A stretch of 36,532 nt of DNA from Bacteroidales bacterium (GTDB taxonomy: Bacteria > Bacteroidota > Bacteroidia > Bacteroidales > UBA932), in contig JAFYUS010000008.1 of the NCBI GenBank assembly GCA_017549505.1, forward strand, positions 1-36,532, read 5' to 3'. Of this stretch, positions 15,016 to 22,287 are shown piece by piece; position 1 is the first letter of the stretch; each line of letters opens with the position of its first letter. The position numbers and the translations under genes were made by a program. The notes below the pieces were generated by a model. It made no database searches. It saw only the letters and a list, made by a program, of their open reading frames with translations, and had not been told where the DNA came from.

Positions 15016-17355
15016 ATGATGTTTAATGTTTTAAAAGGTCTTACGGTTTTGGGAGCTGTTATGCTTTGGGCCGGATGCAGTCAGGTGGATATGGAACAGT
15101 ATGTTGATGAACTTTATGACAACATGTCGCAGGAAGAACGCATAGCCCAGCTAAGGAGCGGCTATATGGACGAGCTTTTCGATGAAGATGGAAAGCTTGA
15201 CCCTGCGAAGTGCGAAGCGCTGATTCCGAACGGAATCGGACATTTCTCGCAGTATGCGAGCCAGAAGACGATGGATCCGAATGTCCTCCGCGATCGCGTC
15301 GCCGCTGTCCAGGAGTGGCTCATGAACAATACTCCTAACGGAATACCGGCTCTTTTTCATGAAGAGGTCCTTACGGGAATAAATACAAGCGGTGCGACAA
15401 TATACCCTCAGCAGATAGGTCAGGCTTGTTCATTCAACCCTGAACTTGCTGAACTGAAGACTTTACAGACAGGTATTGCCATGCGTAAGATGGGTGGTGT
15501 GCTGTCGCTTTCCCCGATGGTGGATGTCTGCCGTGTGCCAAGCTTCAACCGCCTTGAGGAATCGTATGGAGAGGATGCGTATCTGTCTGCTGTGCTGGGA
15601 ACTGCTTTTGCACGCGGACTTCAGCAAGGGGACCTTACAAAGGGTGTAGGTACATGCTCGAAACACTATCTCGGATATGGCGGAGGTGGCGATGCGGACG
15701 AGAAGGAGATGCTTGAAGAGATTCTTCTTCCACATGAAGCGATGATCCGTCTTGCAGGAAGCAAGGTCGTGATGCCGGGATATCATGCGGTACATGGCAG
15801 AAACTGTGTTGAAAATGAATATATACTCAAGGAGATACTTAGGGACTATGTCGGCTTTGATGGTATGGTGGTCAGTGACTATACTGCCATCGATCAGATT
15901 CCCGGACTTGAAACCCATGTGCAGAAGGCTGCCGCTGCCATAAATGCCGGCAATGATGTGGATTTTCCGACAGGAGCCAACTATCAGTATCTGCAGGAAG
16001 CGATCGATCAGGGACTTGTTGCTCCGGAGACATTCGAGCGAGCTGTAAAGAATGTGCTGAGACATAAGTTCCGTGCAGGTCTTTTCAGTAAAAAACCATA
16101 CCTGTACAGCGATGAATATATCGTTCTGGATACGCCTGCTGAACGTAAGACGGCATATGATATAGCGGCTCAGTCTGTTGTGCTTCTTGAAAACAACGGC
16201 ATTCTTCCTCTCAAGGAGCCGGCAAGGATACTTCTTACCGGGCCTAATGCCAACTCTATGTGGGCAATGTGCGGCGACTATTCATATCCTGCCATGGCCT
16301 ATTTCTGGAAACATCTCACTGAAGGTCTTGACAATCCTCATGTAGTGGGCCTTCTTGAAGGAATGCGCTCTCGCAGGCCTGAAGGATTTGAAGTCATGTA
16401 TTCGCGCGGATGCGACTGGACAGAGGAGATAGAGACAAAATATTCGCAGGTCGGTGATGAGAGGGCATGGGAATATTCTCTTCTGCATCGTAAGGTTGAC
16501 TCAGGCGAAACTGCCGATAAGGAAGAGGCATTAAAACTTGCAGCTCAGAGTGACATCATCATAGCTGCTGTCGGAGAGAATGTGATGCTTTGCGGTGAGA
16601 ACCGTGACCGTCAGGGACTTCGTCTTCCAGGAAAGCAGGAGGAGTTTGTAAACGAACTGCTTGCAACCGGCAAGCCTGTCATTCTTGTTGTTTTTGGCGG
16701 ACGTGCACAGGTCATTTCCGGCCTGGCCGAAAGGTGTGCAGCTGTTATTCAGGCATGGTATCCAGGTGAGGAAGGAGGTAATGCGGTTGCCGATATTCTT
16801 TATGGAAAGGTATCTCCTTCTGCTAAACTTTCGGTAAGTTATCCTAATGAAGAAGTGTATGAGGCAATGTGTTATAACTATTCTGCTGAGAAGGATCCTC
16901 GTGTACAGTGGCCGTTCGGATATGGACTGAGCTATACTTCATTCGAGTATTCGGATCTTAAGATGGATGCGTCGGGATCTACTTCAGGAAAATCTGTCGT
17001 ACTTTCCTTCAAGGTAACCAATACAGGTAGTGTCGCTGCTGACGAGGTTGCTCAGGTATATCTTTCTCCGACAGCGGAGGACCAGAATATCCGTCCTCTT
17101 CAGCTCCAGGGTTTTGCACGCGTTTCCCTCAAGCCTGGCGAGACAAAGACTGTGAAGGTAAAGCTTCATACAGAACAGTTCGGATATTATACCAATGACG
17201 GAACAAGACAGTGGAACATTGCTCCGGGCACATACGAGGTCAAGATAGGTGCGTCATCGGCCGATATCCGCCTTTCCGACAGAGTGACTCTGAAAGGTAA
17301 GCACGTGCAGAAGCCGTTGAGGGACTATTACTTTTCAGAAGTTTCTGTAAAGTGA
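15016..17355 (+). CDS. Glycoside hydrolase family 3 beta-glucosidase-like lipoprotein
   Basis: An exported glycosidase of the GH3 family, 779 residues from ATG 15016 (a GTG six bases earlier is less likely). The signal ends LWAGC (Cys21), so it is probably an anchored lipoprotein. Domain order: TIM-barrel domain with FHEEVLTG, RLEESYGED and KHYLGYG; the nucleophile Asp288 in MVVSDY; an alpha/beta sandwich domain (VVLLENNGILPL, then VGENVMLCGENRDR); and a C-terminal fibronectin III-like domain (FKVTNTGSVAADEVAQVY). This BglX-like architecture usually cleaves beta-linked glucosides or xylosides; exact specificity is not readable. A 2-hydroxyacid dehydrogenase gene follows 30 nt later without an obvious promoter. 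Confidence 0.93.
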   Translation: MMFNVLKGLTVLGAVMLWAGCSQVDMEQYVDELYDNMSQEERIAQLRSGYMDELFDEDGKLDPAKCEALIPNGIGHFSQYASQKTMDPNVLRDRVAAVQEWLMNNTPNGIPALFHEEVLTGINTSGATIYPQQIGQACSFNPELAELKTLQTGIAMRKMGGVLSLSPMVDVCRVPSFNRLEESYGEDAYLSAVLGTAFARGLQQGDLTKGVGTCSKHYLGYGGGGDADEKEMLEEILLPHEAMIRLAGSKVVMPGYHAVHGRNCVENEYILKEILRDYVGFDGMVVSDYTAIDQIPGLETHVQKAAAAINAGNDVDFPTGANYQYLQEAIDQGLVAPETFERAVKNVLRHKFRAGLFSKKPYLYSDEYIVLDTPAERKTAYDIAAQSVVLLENNGILPLKEPARILLTGPNANSMWAMCGDYSYPAMAYFWKHLTEGLDNPHVVGLLEGMRSRRPEGFEVMYSRGCDWTEEIETKYSQVGDERAWEYSLLHRKVDSGETADKEEALKLAAQSDIIIAAVGENVMLCGENRDRQGLRLPGKQEEFVNELLATGKPVILVVFGGRAQVISGLAERCAAVIQAWYPGEEGGNAVADILYGKVSPSAKLSVSYPNEEVYEAMCYNYSAEKDPRVQWPFGYGLSYTSFEYSDLKMDASGSTSGKSVVLSFKVTNTGSVAADEVAQVYLSPTAEDQNIRPLQLQGFARVSLKPGETKTVKVKLHTEQFGYYTNDGTRQWNIAPGTYEVKIGASSADIRLSDRVTLKGKHVQKPLRDYYFSEVSVK

Positions 17356-17385
17356 TAAGTTATTGTAATATTATAAGTTGAAAAT

Positions 17386-18312
17386 ATGAAGATCGTATTT
17401 CTAGATGCCGCTACGATGGGAGATGTCTCCTTCGAGCCATTCGAGCAATTGGGTGAGTTTGTCTCCTATCCAACTTCAACCCCTACGGAGGCACGCGAAA
17501 GGGTGAAGGATGCTGATGTCGTGATGATCAACAAGGTCATAGTGAATAAGGAACTGATAGATGCGGCTCCTTCCCTGAAACTGATATGTGTCGCTGCAAC
17601 CGGTGTCAACAATATTGATGTGGACTATGCAGCCTCCAAGGGCATACCCGTAAGGAATGTAGCCGGCTATTCTACGGATTCCGTAGCTCAGTCTACTTTC
17701 ATGCACATTCTTTCCCTTGCTGGTGGAGCTCCATATTTTGACAATAGTGTAAAGTCGGGAAACTATTCCCGCAGCGGTATGTTCACTGACCCGAACTGGA
17801 ACTGGTGGGAACTTGCCGGCAAGACCATCGGAATCATCGGACTCGGCAATATAGGAAAGAAGGTTGCGCAGATTGCGGAGGCCTTCGGAATGAAGGTATG
17901 TTATTTCTCTACATCCGGAACGGGACATTGCAAGGACTATCCGTGTATGACCCTTGAGGAACTTCTTAAGGTGTCTGATGTTGTTTCAGTACATGCTCCT
18001 CTGAACGAAAGGACATTGAATCTGCTCGGTGCAAAGGAATTTTCGATGATGAAGCCTACAGCCATAATCGTCAATGCCGGTAGGGGTGCCATCATTGTCG
18101 AAGCAGACCTCGCGGATGCCGTAGACAACGGAGTGATAGCAGGAGCCGGAATAGATGTCTTTGTACAGGAACCGATTCCTGAAGACCACCCGTACCTGAA
18201 GATGAAGCATCCGGAGCGCATGCGTCTGACTCCGCATGTCGCATGGGCCAGCGTCGAAGCTCGCAGACGTCTCGTCTCCATGATGGCCGACAATGTCAGG
18301 AAAGGATGGTAA
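17386..18312 (+). CDS. D-2-hydroxyacid dehydrogenase (NAD-dependent)
   Basis: A 308-residue dehydrogenase that interconverts 2-keto acids and D-2-hydroxy acids; the glycerate/hydroxypyruvate subgroup is the best guess. The NAD-binding motif is GLGNIG (152-157). Catalytic residues are R233 (NAGRG), E262 (QEP) and H284 (TPHVAW), spaced as in the family. There is no C-terminal ACT domain, so it is not a regulated SerA. It lies 30 nt after the GH3 gene and ends before a bidirectional terminator that it shares with the opposing tRNA-Asn. Confidence 0.9.
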   Translation: MKIVFLDAATMGDVSFEPFEQLGEFVSYPTSTPTEARERVKDADVVMINKVIVNKELIDAAPSLKLICVAATGVNNIDVDYAASKGIPVRNVAGYSTDSVAQSTFMHILSLAGGAPYFDNSVKSGNYSRSGMFTDPNWNWWELAGKTIGIIGLGNIGKKVAQIAEAFGMKVCYFSTSGTGHCKDYPCMTLEELLKVSDVVSVHAPLNERTLNLLGAKEFSMMKPTAIIVNAGRGAIIVEADLADAVDNGVIAGAGIDVFVQEPIPEDHPYLKMKHPERMRLTPHVAWASVEARRRLVSMMADNVRKGW

Positions 18313-18347
18313 ATAGGTAAAGAAATTATATCGGAGATTATATAACG

Positions 18348-18378
18348 AAAAAAGCACTGAATTTCTTCAGTGCTTTTT
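18348..18378. terminator. Bidirectional terminator
   Basis: GCACTGAA/TTCAGTGC (18354-18361 with 18366-18373) with loop TTTC is flanked by A6 on the left and T5 on the right. It can therefore end both the + strand dehydrogenase transcript and the - strand tRNA-Asn transcript. Confidence 0.9.
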
Positions 18379-18380
18379 AG

Positions 18381-18454
18381 CTCCCGAACTTGGACTTGAA
18401 CCAAGGACCCTCTGATTAACAGTCAGATGCTCTAACCAACTGAGCTATTCGGGA
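18381..18454 (-). tRNA. tRNA-Asn (anticodon GTT)
   Basis: Read on the - strand, the acceptor stem TCCCGAA pairs with TTCGGGA, with discriminator G. The D arm is AGCTCAGTTGGTTAGAGC. The anticodon stem TCTGA/TCAGA encloses CTGTTAA, with anticodon GTT (AAC on + at 18418-18420). The T loop is GTTCAAGTC. It is 74 nt long and lacks an encoded CCA. Confidence 0.97.
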
Positions 18455-18491
18455 ATGTTTGTTTCAAACGTGTTGTTTTCGTTTGGGATTG

Positions 18492-18522
18492 CAAAGGTAG
18501 GCATTTTTTTATTACTTCCAAA
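18492..18522 (-). promoter_or_regulatory. Promoter of tRNA-Asn
   Basis: On the - strand TTTG (CAAA at 18519-18522) is followed after 19 nt by TACCTTTG (CAAAGGTA at 18492-18499). This is a perfect Bacteroidota promoter, 37 nt before the tRNA. Confidence 0.8.
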
Positions 18523-18564
18523 CTTTTTTGCAAAAATTTTATAAAAAATGCGACTTTTATGCAT

Positions 18565-18599
18565 TTTGTACGAAATACGAGACTTTTTATGTAAATTTG
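18565..18599 (+). promoter_or_regulatory. Promoter of the HU-domain gene and following operon
   Basis: TTTG (18565-18568), 23-nt spacer, TAAATTTG (18592-18599), an exact -7 match. It lies 47 nt before the ATG at 18647 and is the only convincing promoter seen ahead of the packed gene run that follows. Confidence 0.55.
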
Positions 18600-18646
18600 T
18601 GTTTCTATCCGGGTATAGATCGACGTACGGCGCTAAAACTGAATTT

Positions 18647-19600
18647 ATGGATATTGATCTTCTGTCTAAAATGGTCAAGGAACTGATTCTTGACGATGAT
18701 AAGGTTGTTCTTCCAGGCCTTGGCTGCTTTGTGGCTGAGATTGTTCCTGCATATTTCTCTGATAAGGGTTATACCATAAATCCCCCATACAGGAAGTTAT
18801 ATTTCAGGGCTCGTCCTGATGAGGGGGATGCGTTGATAGACTTTTATGCGAAGTCCAATGATGTTTCGTATGAAGTTGCCGAGAAGATCATAAAGGATTT
18901 CATTGCGGAAATGAAGTCCATCCTGCTTTCAAAGAAGGTCGTGGTTTTCCCTGGACTGGGACGTTTAAGGGCCACAAAGGAGAACAATGTTTTCTTTATT
19001 GCCGACGAAGATCTTGATATATACCCTGAAGGATTCGGTCTGAAGCCGGTTTCTCTCAAGACCCACACTGAAACTGCTGCCGAAGTAAGTGCAGCTGTGG
19101 CTGACCTTAAGTCCATGCTGGCTGCTGAACCGGATCTGACACCAGAACAGGAACCAGTTGAAGAACCGGATCCGACACCAGCACCGGAACCGGAAGTTGT
19201 CGAAGTACCGGAGCCGGTCGAAGAACCGGAGTCAGCTGAAGAATTGGAACCAGTAGAGGATCCTGAGCCGGTCGAAGAACCGGAGCCTGAGATAGAAATT
19301 CTCGTGGAGCCGATGCCTGAACCAGAGCCGATGCCTGAGCCGGAACCTGAACCAGAGCCAGAGCCTGAACCGGAGCCAGAACCAGAGCCAGAAAAAGCCC
19401 TGGAACCTGAACCGGAGAAGGAACCTGAAGTTCCTGCTGTTCCGAAGAAGTCGGATGTGAAATGGGGCAAGATGCTGCTTGTCGTGCTGATAGTCCTGGT
19501 GATTCTTGTTGCTGCATATATGGCGGTAGGACGTCTGTGTCCGGAGTGGATAGACCAGTTCCTTTATACTCCTGAAGAGTTGGAGATTCTTAATCGATGA
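18647..19600 (+). CDS. CCDC81-type HU-domain membrane protein with Glu-Pro repeat linker
   Basis: A 317-residue protein. The first about 130 residues hold two IHF/HU-like repeats of the CCDC81-related type ([20 protein letters not shown], then [17 protein letters not shown]). Residues about 162-265 are almost pure E-P-x repeats. Residues about 276-298 form one transmembrane helix ([19 protein letters not shown]), leaving about 19 residues outside. Homologues often end in an SPOR domain, which is missing here. The rigid, charged linker recalls TonB and suggests a tether spanning from cytoplasm to envelope, with HU domains on the cytoplasmic side if N-in. ATG 18647 is chosen because the domain starts there and the promoter lies upstream. 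The stop overlaps the next ATG. Confidence 0.78.
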   Translation: MDIDLLSKMVKELILDDDKVVLPGLGCFVAEIVPAYFSDKGYTINPPYRKLYFRARPDEGDALIDFYAKSNDVSYEVAEKIIKDFIAEMKSILLSKKVVVFPGLGRLRATKENNVFFIADEDLDIYPEGFGLKPVSLKTHTETAAEVSAAVADLKSMLAAEPDLTPEQEPVEEPDPTPAPEPEVVEVPEPVEEPESAEELEPVEDPEPVEEPEPEIEILVEPMPEPEPMPEPEPEPEPEPEPEPEPEPEKALEPEPEKEPEVPAVPKKSDVKWGKMLLVVLIVLVILVAAYMAVGRLCPEWIDQFLYTPEELEILNR

Positions 19601-20337
19601 ACATGATAAAGTATACTAAAGACCTTACCATACAGTGTTACGAGACAGATGCTTCCTGGCGACTCAAGCCTGCATCTTTCATGAACTTTGCGCAGGAGGT
19701 GGCAGGTAATCATGCCGTTTTCCTCGGCTTCGGATATGACGAGCTGATAGCAAAGAATACAGCGTGGATACTCTCCAGAGTCCATGTCGTATTTACTGAT
19801 ACACCTAAATGGAAGGAAGATATGACCCTTACCACATGGCATAAGGGACTTAACCGCCTGTTCTATCTAAGGGACTTCATACTAGCCGACAAAGAAGGTC
19901 GCGAGAGGGTGAAGGCTACTACCTCATGGCTTGTCCTGAATCTCGAAACCAGAAGGCTGGTACGTGATCCCGAGCTGATGGAAGAGGGTACTGTATGTGC
20001 CGAAAATGTAATCGAGACCCCTGCCGACAAGGTGCAGATGCCTAAGGATATCGAGGCTGTTCATGTGATGGATCATGTCGTGGCATATTCTGATGTGGAT
20101 ATGAACGGTCATACGAACAACGCCATGTATATGCAGTGGGCAATGGATGCAGTTGATTATGAGATTGCATCGACAAGGCCTGTCAAGGAGTTCACAATCA
20201 ACTTCAACAAGGAGACAAAGCCTGGAGACTGTGTGGCAGTCTATAAGGCAAGGATTCCTGTAGGAGACAGTCTTAAGGTATACGTGGAAGGAAAGGTGGA
20301 CGGCCAGTCCGCATTCTGTGTAGAGATATTATTCTAA
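19597..20337 (+). CDS. Acyl-ACP thioesterase
   Basis: Hydrolyses acyl-acyl-carrier protein to release free fatty acids. It has 246 residues, forming two hot-dog domains. The first has [13 protein letters not shown] followed by [11 protein letters not shown]; the second has [18 protein letters not shown], where the N-x-H-x-N pattern is the expected active-site region of the FatA/bacterial acyl-ACP thioesterase family. It overlaps the HU-domain gene by 4 nt (ATGA), and the Nudix gene begins 4 nt after its stop, so all three are one transcript. Confidence 0.9.
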   Translation: MNMIKYTKDLTIQCYETDASWRLKPASFMNFAQEVAGNHAVFLGFGYDELIAKNTAWILSRVHVVFTDTPKWKEDMTLTTWHKGLNRLFYLRDFILADKEGRERVKATTSWLVLNLETRRLVRDPELMEEGTVCAENVIETPADKVQMPKDIEAVHVMDHVVAYSDVDMNGHTNNAMYMQWAMDAVDYEIASTRPVKEFTINFNKETKPGDCVAVYKARIPVGDSLKVYVEGKVDGQSAFCVEILF

Positions 20338-20341
20338 ACTG

Positions 20342-20926
20342 ATGGAACTGATATATCCATACGACATCGCGCCTGTCATTCCTGCCCCGACGGCAGAGAG
20401 TACCCCGGAACGTGCAGCGGTCAACGAATGGTTCCCGGTGGTGGAGGTGAGCGGCCTTGTTACCGGCCGCGCCACCCGTAACTATTGTCACAGCGGAGCC
20501 AAGCCTCTCCATCCTGTCATCCATATCCATATAATAGACCGTTACAGCAGGATATATCTTCAGAAACGTTCGATGAACAAGGATATCCAGCCGGGTAAAT
20601 GGGATACTGCAGTAGGAGGCCATGTTTCATATGGAGAAGGCATCCTGGAAGCTGTCTATAGGGAAGCTTCTGAAGAACTGGGATTTACGGATTTCAATCC
20701 GATTCATCTGGAGACATATCAGTTCGAATCGGAGATAGAGAAGGAGATGGTGAATGTCTTCGCAGTTGTAGGAAGCTATGAACTCCACCCGGACCTTGAT
20801 GAAGTCGATGAAGGCCGATGGTGGGAGCTTGCCGATATAGATGCCAATCTCGGCAAAGGCGTCTTCACACCGAACTTTGAGTCGGAATTCACAATGATCC
20901 GGAAGGCTCTTCTGGCTCTTCTATAG
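20342..20926 (+). CDS. Nudix hydrolase
   Basis: A 194-residue Nudix protein. The Nudix box is complete at residues 93-115: G93, E99, then REASEELGF (107-115), matching Gx5Ex7REUxEExGU, which binds the metal and pyrophosphate. The upstream segment (YLQKRSMNKDIQPGKWDTA) resembles the YfcD and isopentenyl-diphosphate isomerase-like branch. The substrate is unknown; a nucleoside-diphosphate derivative is the general expectation. The first 45 residues are an unusual N-terminal extension. The glycosyltransferase gene follows 14 nt later. Confidence 0.9.
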   Translation: MELIYPYDIAPVIPAPTAESTPERAAVNEWFPVVEVSGLVTGRATRNYCHSGAKPLHPVIHIHIIDRYSRIYLQKRSMNKDIQPGKWDTAVGGHVSYGEGILEAVYREASEELGFTDFNPIHLETYQFESEIEKEMVNVFAVVGSYELHPDLDEVDEGRWWELADIDANLGKGVFTPNFESEFTMIRKALLALL

Positions 20927-20940
20927 AAAAACAAACGACC

Positions 20941-22287
20941 ATGTCTATGATAGATACTTTTTCGGGACTCCCTTTCGGCAGGACACAGACACTGCGCGAG
21001 GTAGCGGCATCAGCTGCAGGGGAGTACCTGCTTCTTTATACAGGTAACAACCATCTGGAGATGGGCATGTTTGCATGTGAGCGCATGATCGCAATAGCGG
21101 AAGATACCGGCGCTGACATGCTTTATGCAGATCACTACAGGCTGGTGAATGCCCCTGACGGATCTCAGATCCGCAAAAGGCATCCTCTGATCGAATGTCA
21201 GAAAGGAGCCCTCCGCAACGACTTCGATTTCGGAAGTGTTCTTGTCTTCCGCACCGGCTCGTTCAGAAGAGCCGTTGCGCAGATGGACGTGGATTATGAG
21301 TATGCCGCCCTTTATGACCTGCGCCTGAGGATGGAGAAGATCGTGCATATAAACGAATATCTCTATACCGATGCCGAGACCGACAACCGTAAGTCGGGAG
21401 AGAAGCAGTTCGACTATGTCGACCCCCGCAACCGTGATGTACAGATCGAGATGGAGAAGGTATGTACCGCACATCTCAAGAGGATCGGTGCATATCTGGA
21501 ACCTGATTTCAAGGAGCCGGATTCATGCGGACTCGGAGGAACCTTCCCGGTTACTGCGTCTGTTGTCATACCTGTATTCAACAGACTCCGTACGGTAGGG
21601 GATGCGGTAGAGAGCGCACTGAGTCAGGAATGCGCCTTTCCGTTCAATGTCATCGTAGTCGACAACCATTCGACCGACGGTACGACCGACCTGCTTTCTT
21701 CCATTGCGGCAAGGGATCCGCGTCTGATTCATGTCATTCCCGAGAGGAATGACCTTGGAATCGGCGGATGCTGGAACATGGCAGTCCACCATGAGATGTG
21801 CGGCGAATATGCAGTCCAGCTCGACAGTGACGACGTATACAGCGGCCCCGATACTCTTCAGAAGATTGTCGATGCGTTCCGTCAGCAGAAGTGCGCGATG
21901 GTCGTCGGTACATATCAGATGACTGACTTCCAGATGAACCCTATACCTCCGGGAATCATAGACCATAGGGAGTGGACCGAAGATAACGGACGCAACAACG
22001 CGTTGAGGATCAACGGACTCGGTGCTCCAAGAGCCTTCTGGACACCTCTCCTGCGCACCATAAACCTGCCGAATACAAGCTATGGCGAGGACTATGCCCT
22101 AGGTCTGCGTATAAGTCGCGAGTACCGCATAGGCAGGATATACGATGTGCTGTATTGCTGCCGCAGATGGGAAGGAAATTCGGATGCGGCTCTCGATGTT
22201 GAAAAGGTCAATGCCAACAATCTCTATAAGGACAGGATCCGTACATGGGAGCTTGAGGCAAGAATCAGGATGAATGATGGACAATAA
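20941..22287 (+). CDS. Glycosyltransferase family 2 protein with an additional partial GT domain
   Basis: A 448-residue protein with no signal peptide. Residues about 205-440 are a complete GT-A domain: ASVVIPVFNRLRTVGDAVES, then IVVDNHSTDGT, then the DxD-type metal site QLDSDDVYSG. Residues about 15-190 look like the second half of another GT2 domain (AAGEYLLLYTGNNHLEMGMF, then ADMLYADHYRLVN), without the first nucleotide-binding strand, so this half is probably non-catalytic. Its end overlaps the DUF4922-SpoIID gene by 14 nt, suggesting linked function in envelope glycan metabolism. Donor and acceptor are unknown. Confidence 0.87.
   Translation: MSMIDTFSGLPFGRTQTLREVAASAAGEYLLLYTGNNHLEMGMFACERMIAIAEDTGADMLYADHYRLVNAPDGSQIRKRHPLIECQKGALRNDFDFGSVLVFRTGSFRRAVAQMDVDYEYAALYDLRLRMEKIVHINEYLYTDAETDNRKSGEKQFDYVDPRNRDVQIEMEKVCTAHLKRIGAYLEPDFKEPDSCGLGGTFPVTASVVIPVFNRLRTVGDAVESALSQECAFPFNVIVVDNHSTDGTTDLLSSIAARDPRLIHVIPERNDLGIGGCWNMAVHHEMCGEYAVQLDSDDVYSGPDTLQKIVDAFRQQKCAMVVGTYQMTDFQMNPIPPGIIDHREWTEDNGRNNALRINGLGAPRAFWTPLLRTINLPNTSYGEDYALGLRISREYRIGRIYDVLYCCRRWEGNSDAALDVEKVNANNLYKDRIRTWELEARIRMNDGQ

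Noticed and set aside
19129-19440. Short tandem DNA repeats that could suggest a CRISPR array or minisatellite
   Set aside because: They are in frame, irregular, and encode the Glu-Pro linker of a membrane protein; there are no unique spacers.
18844-19517. Long Ser-Gly-rich and Pro-Val-rich ORFs on the - strand opposite the HU-domain gene
   Set aside because: They are mirror images of the Glu-Pro repeat codons on +; the repeat lacks stops in several frames. No promoter or family match is seen.
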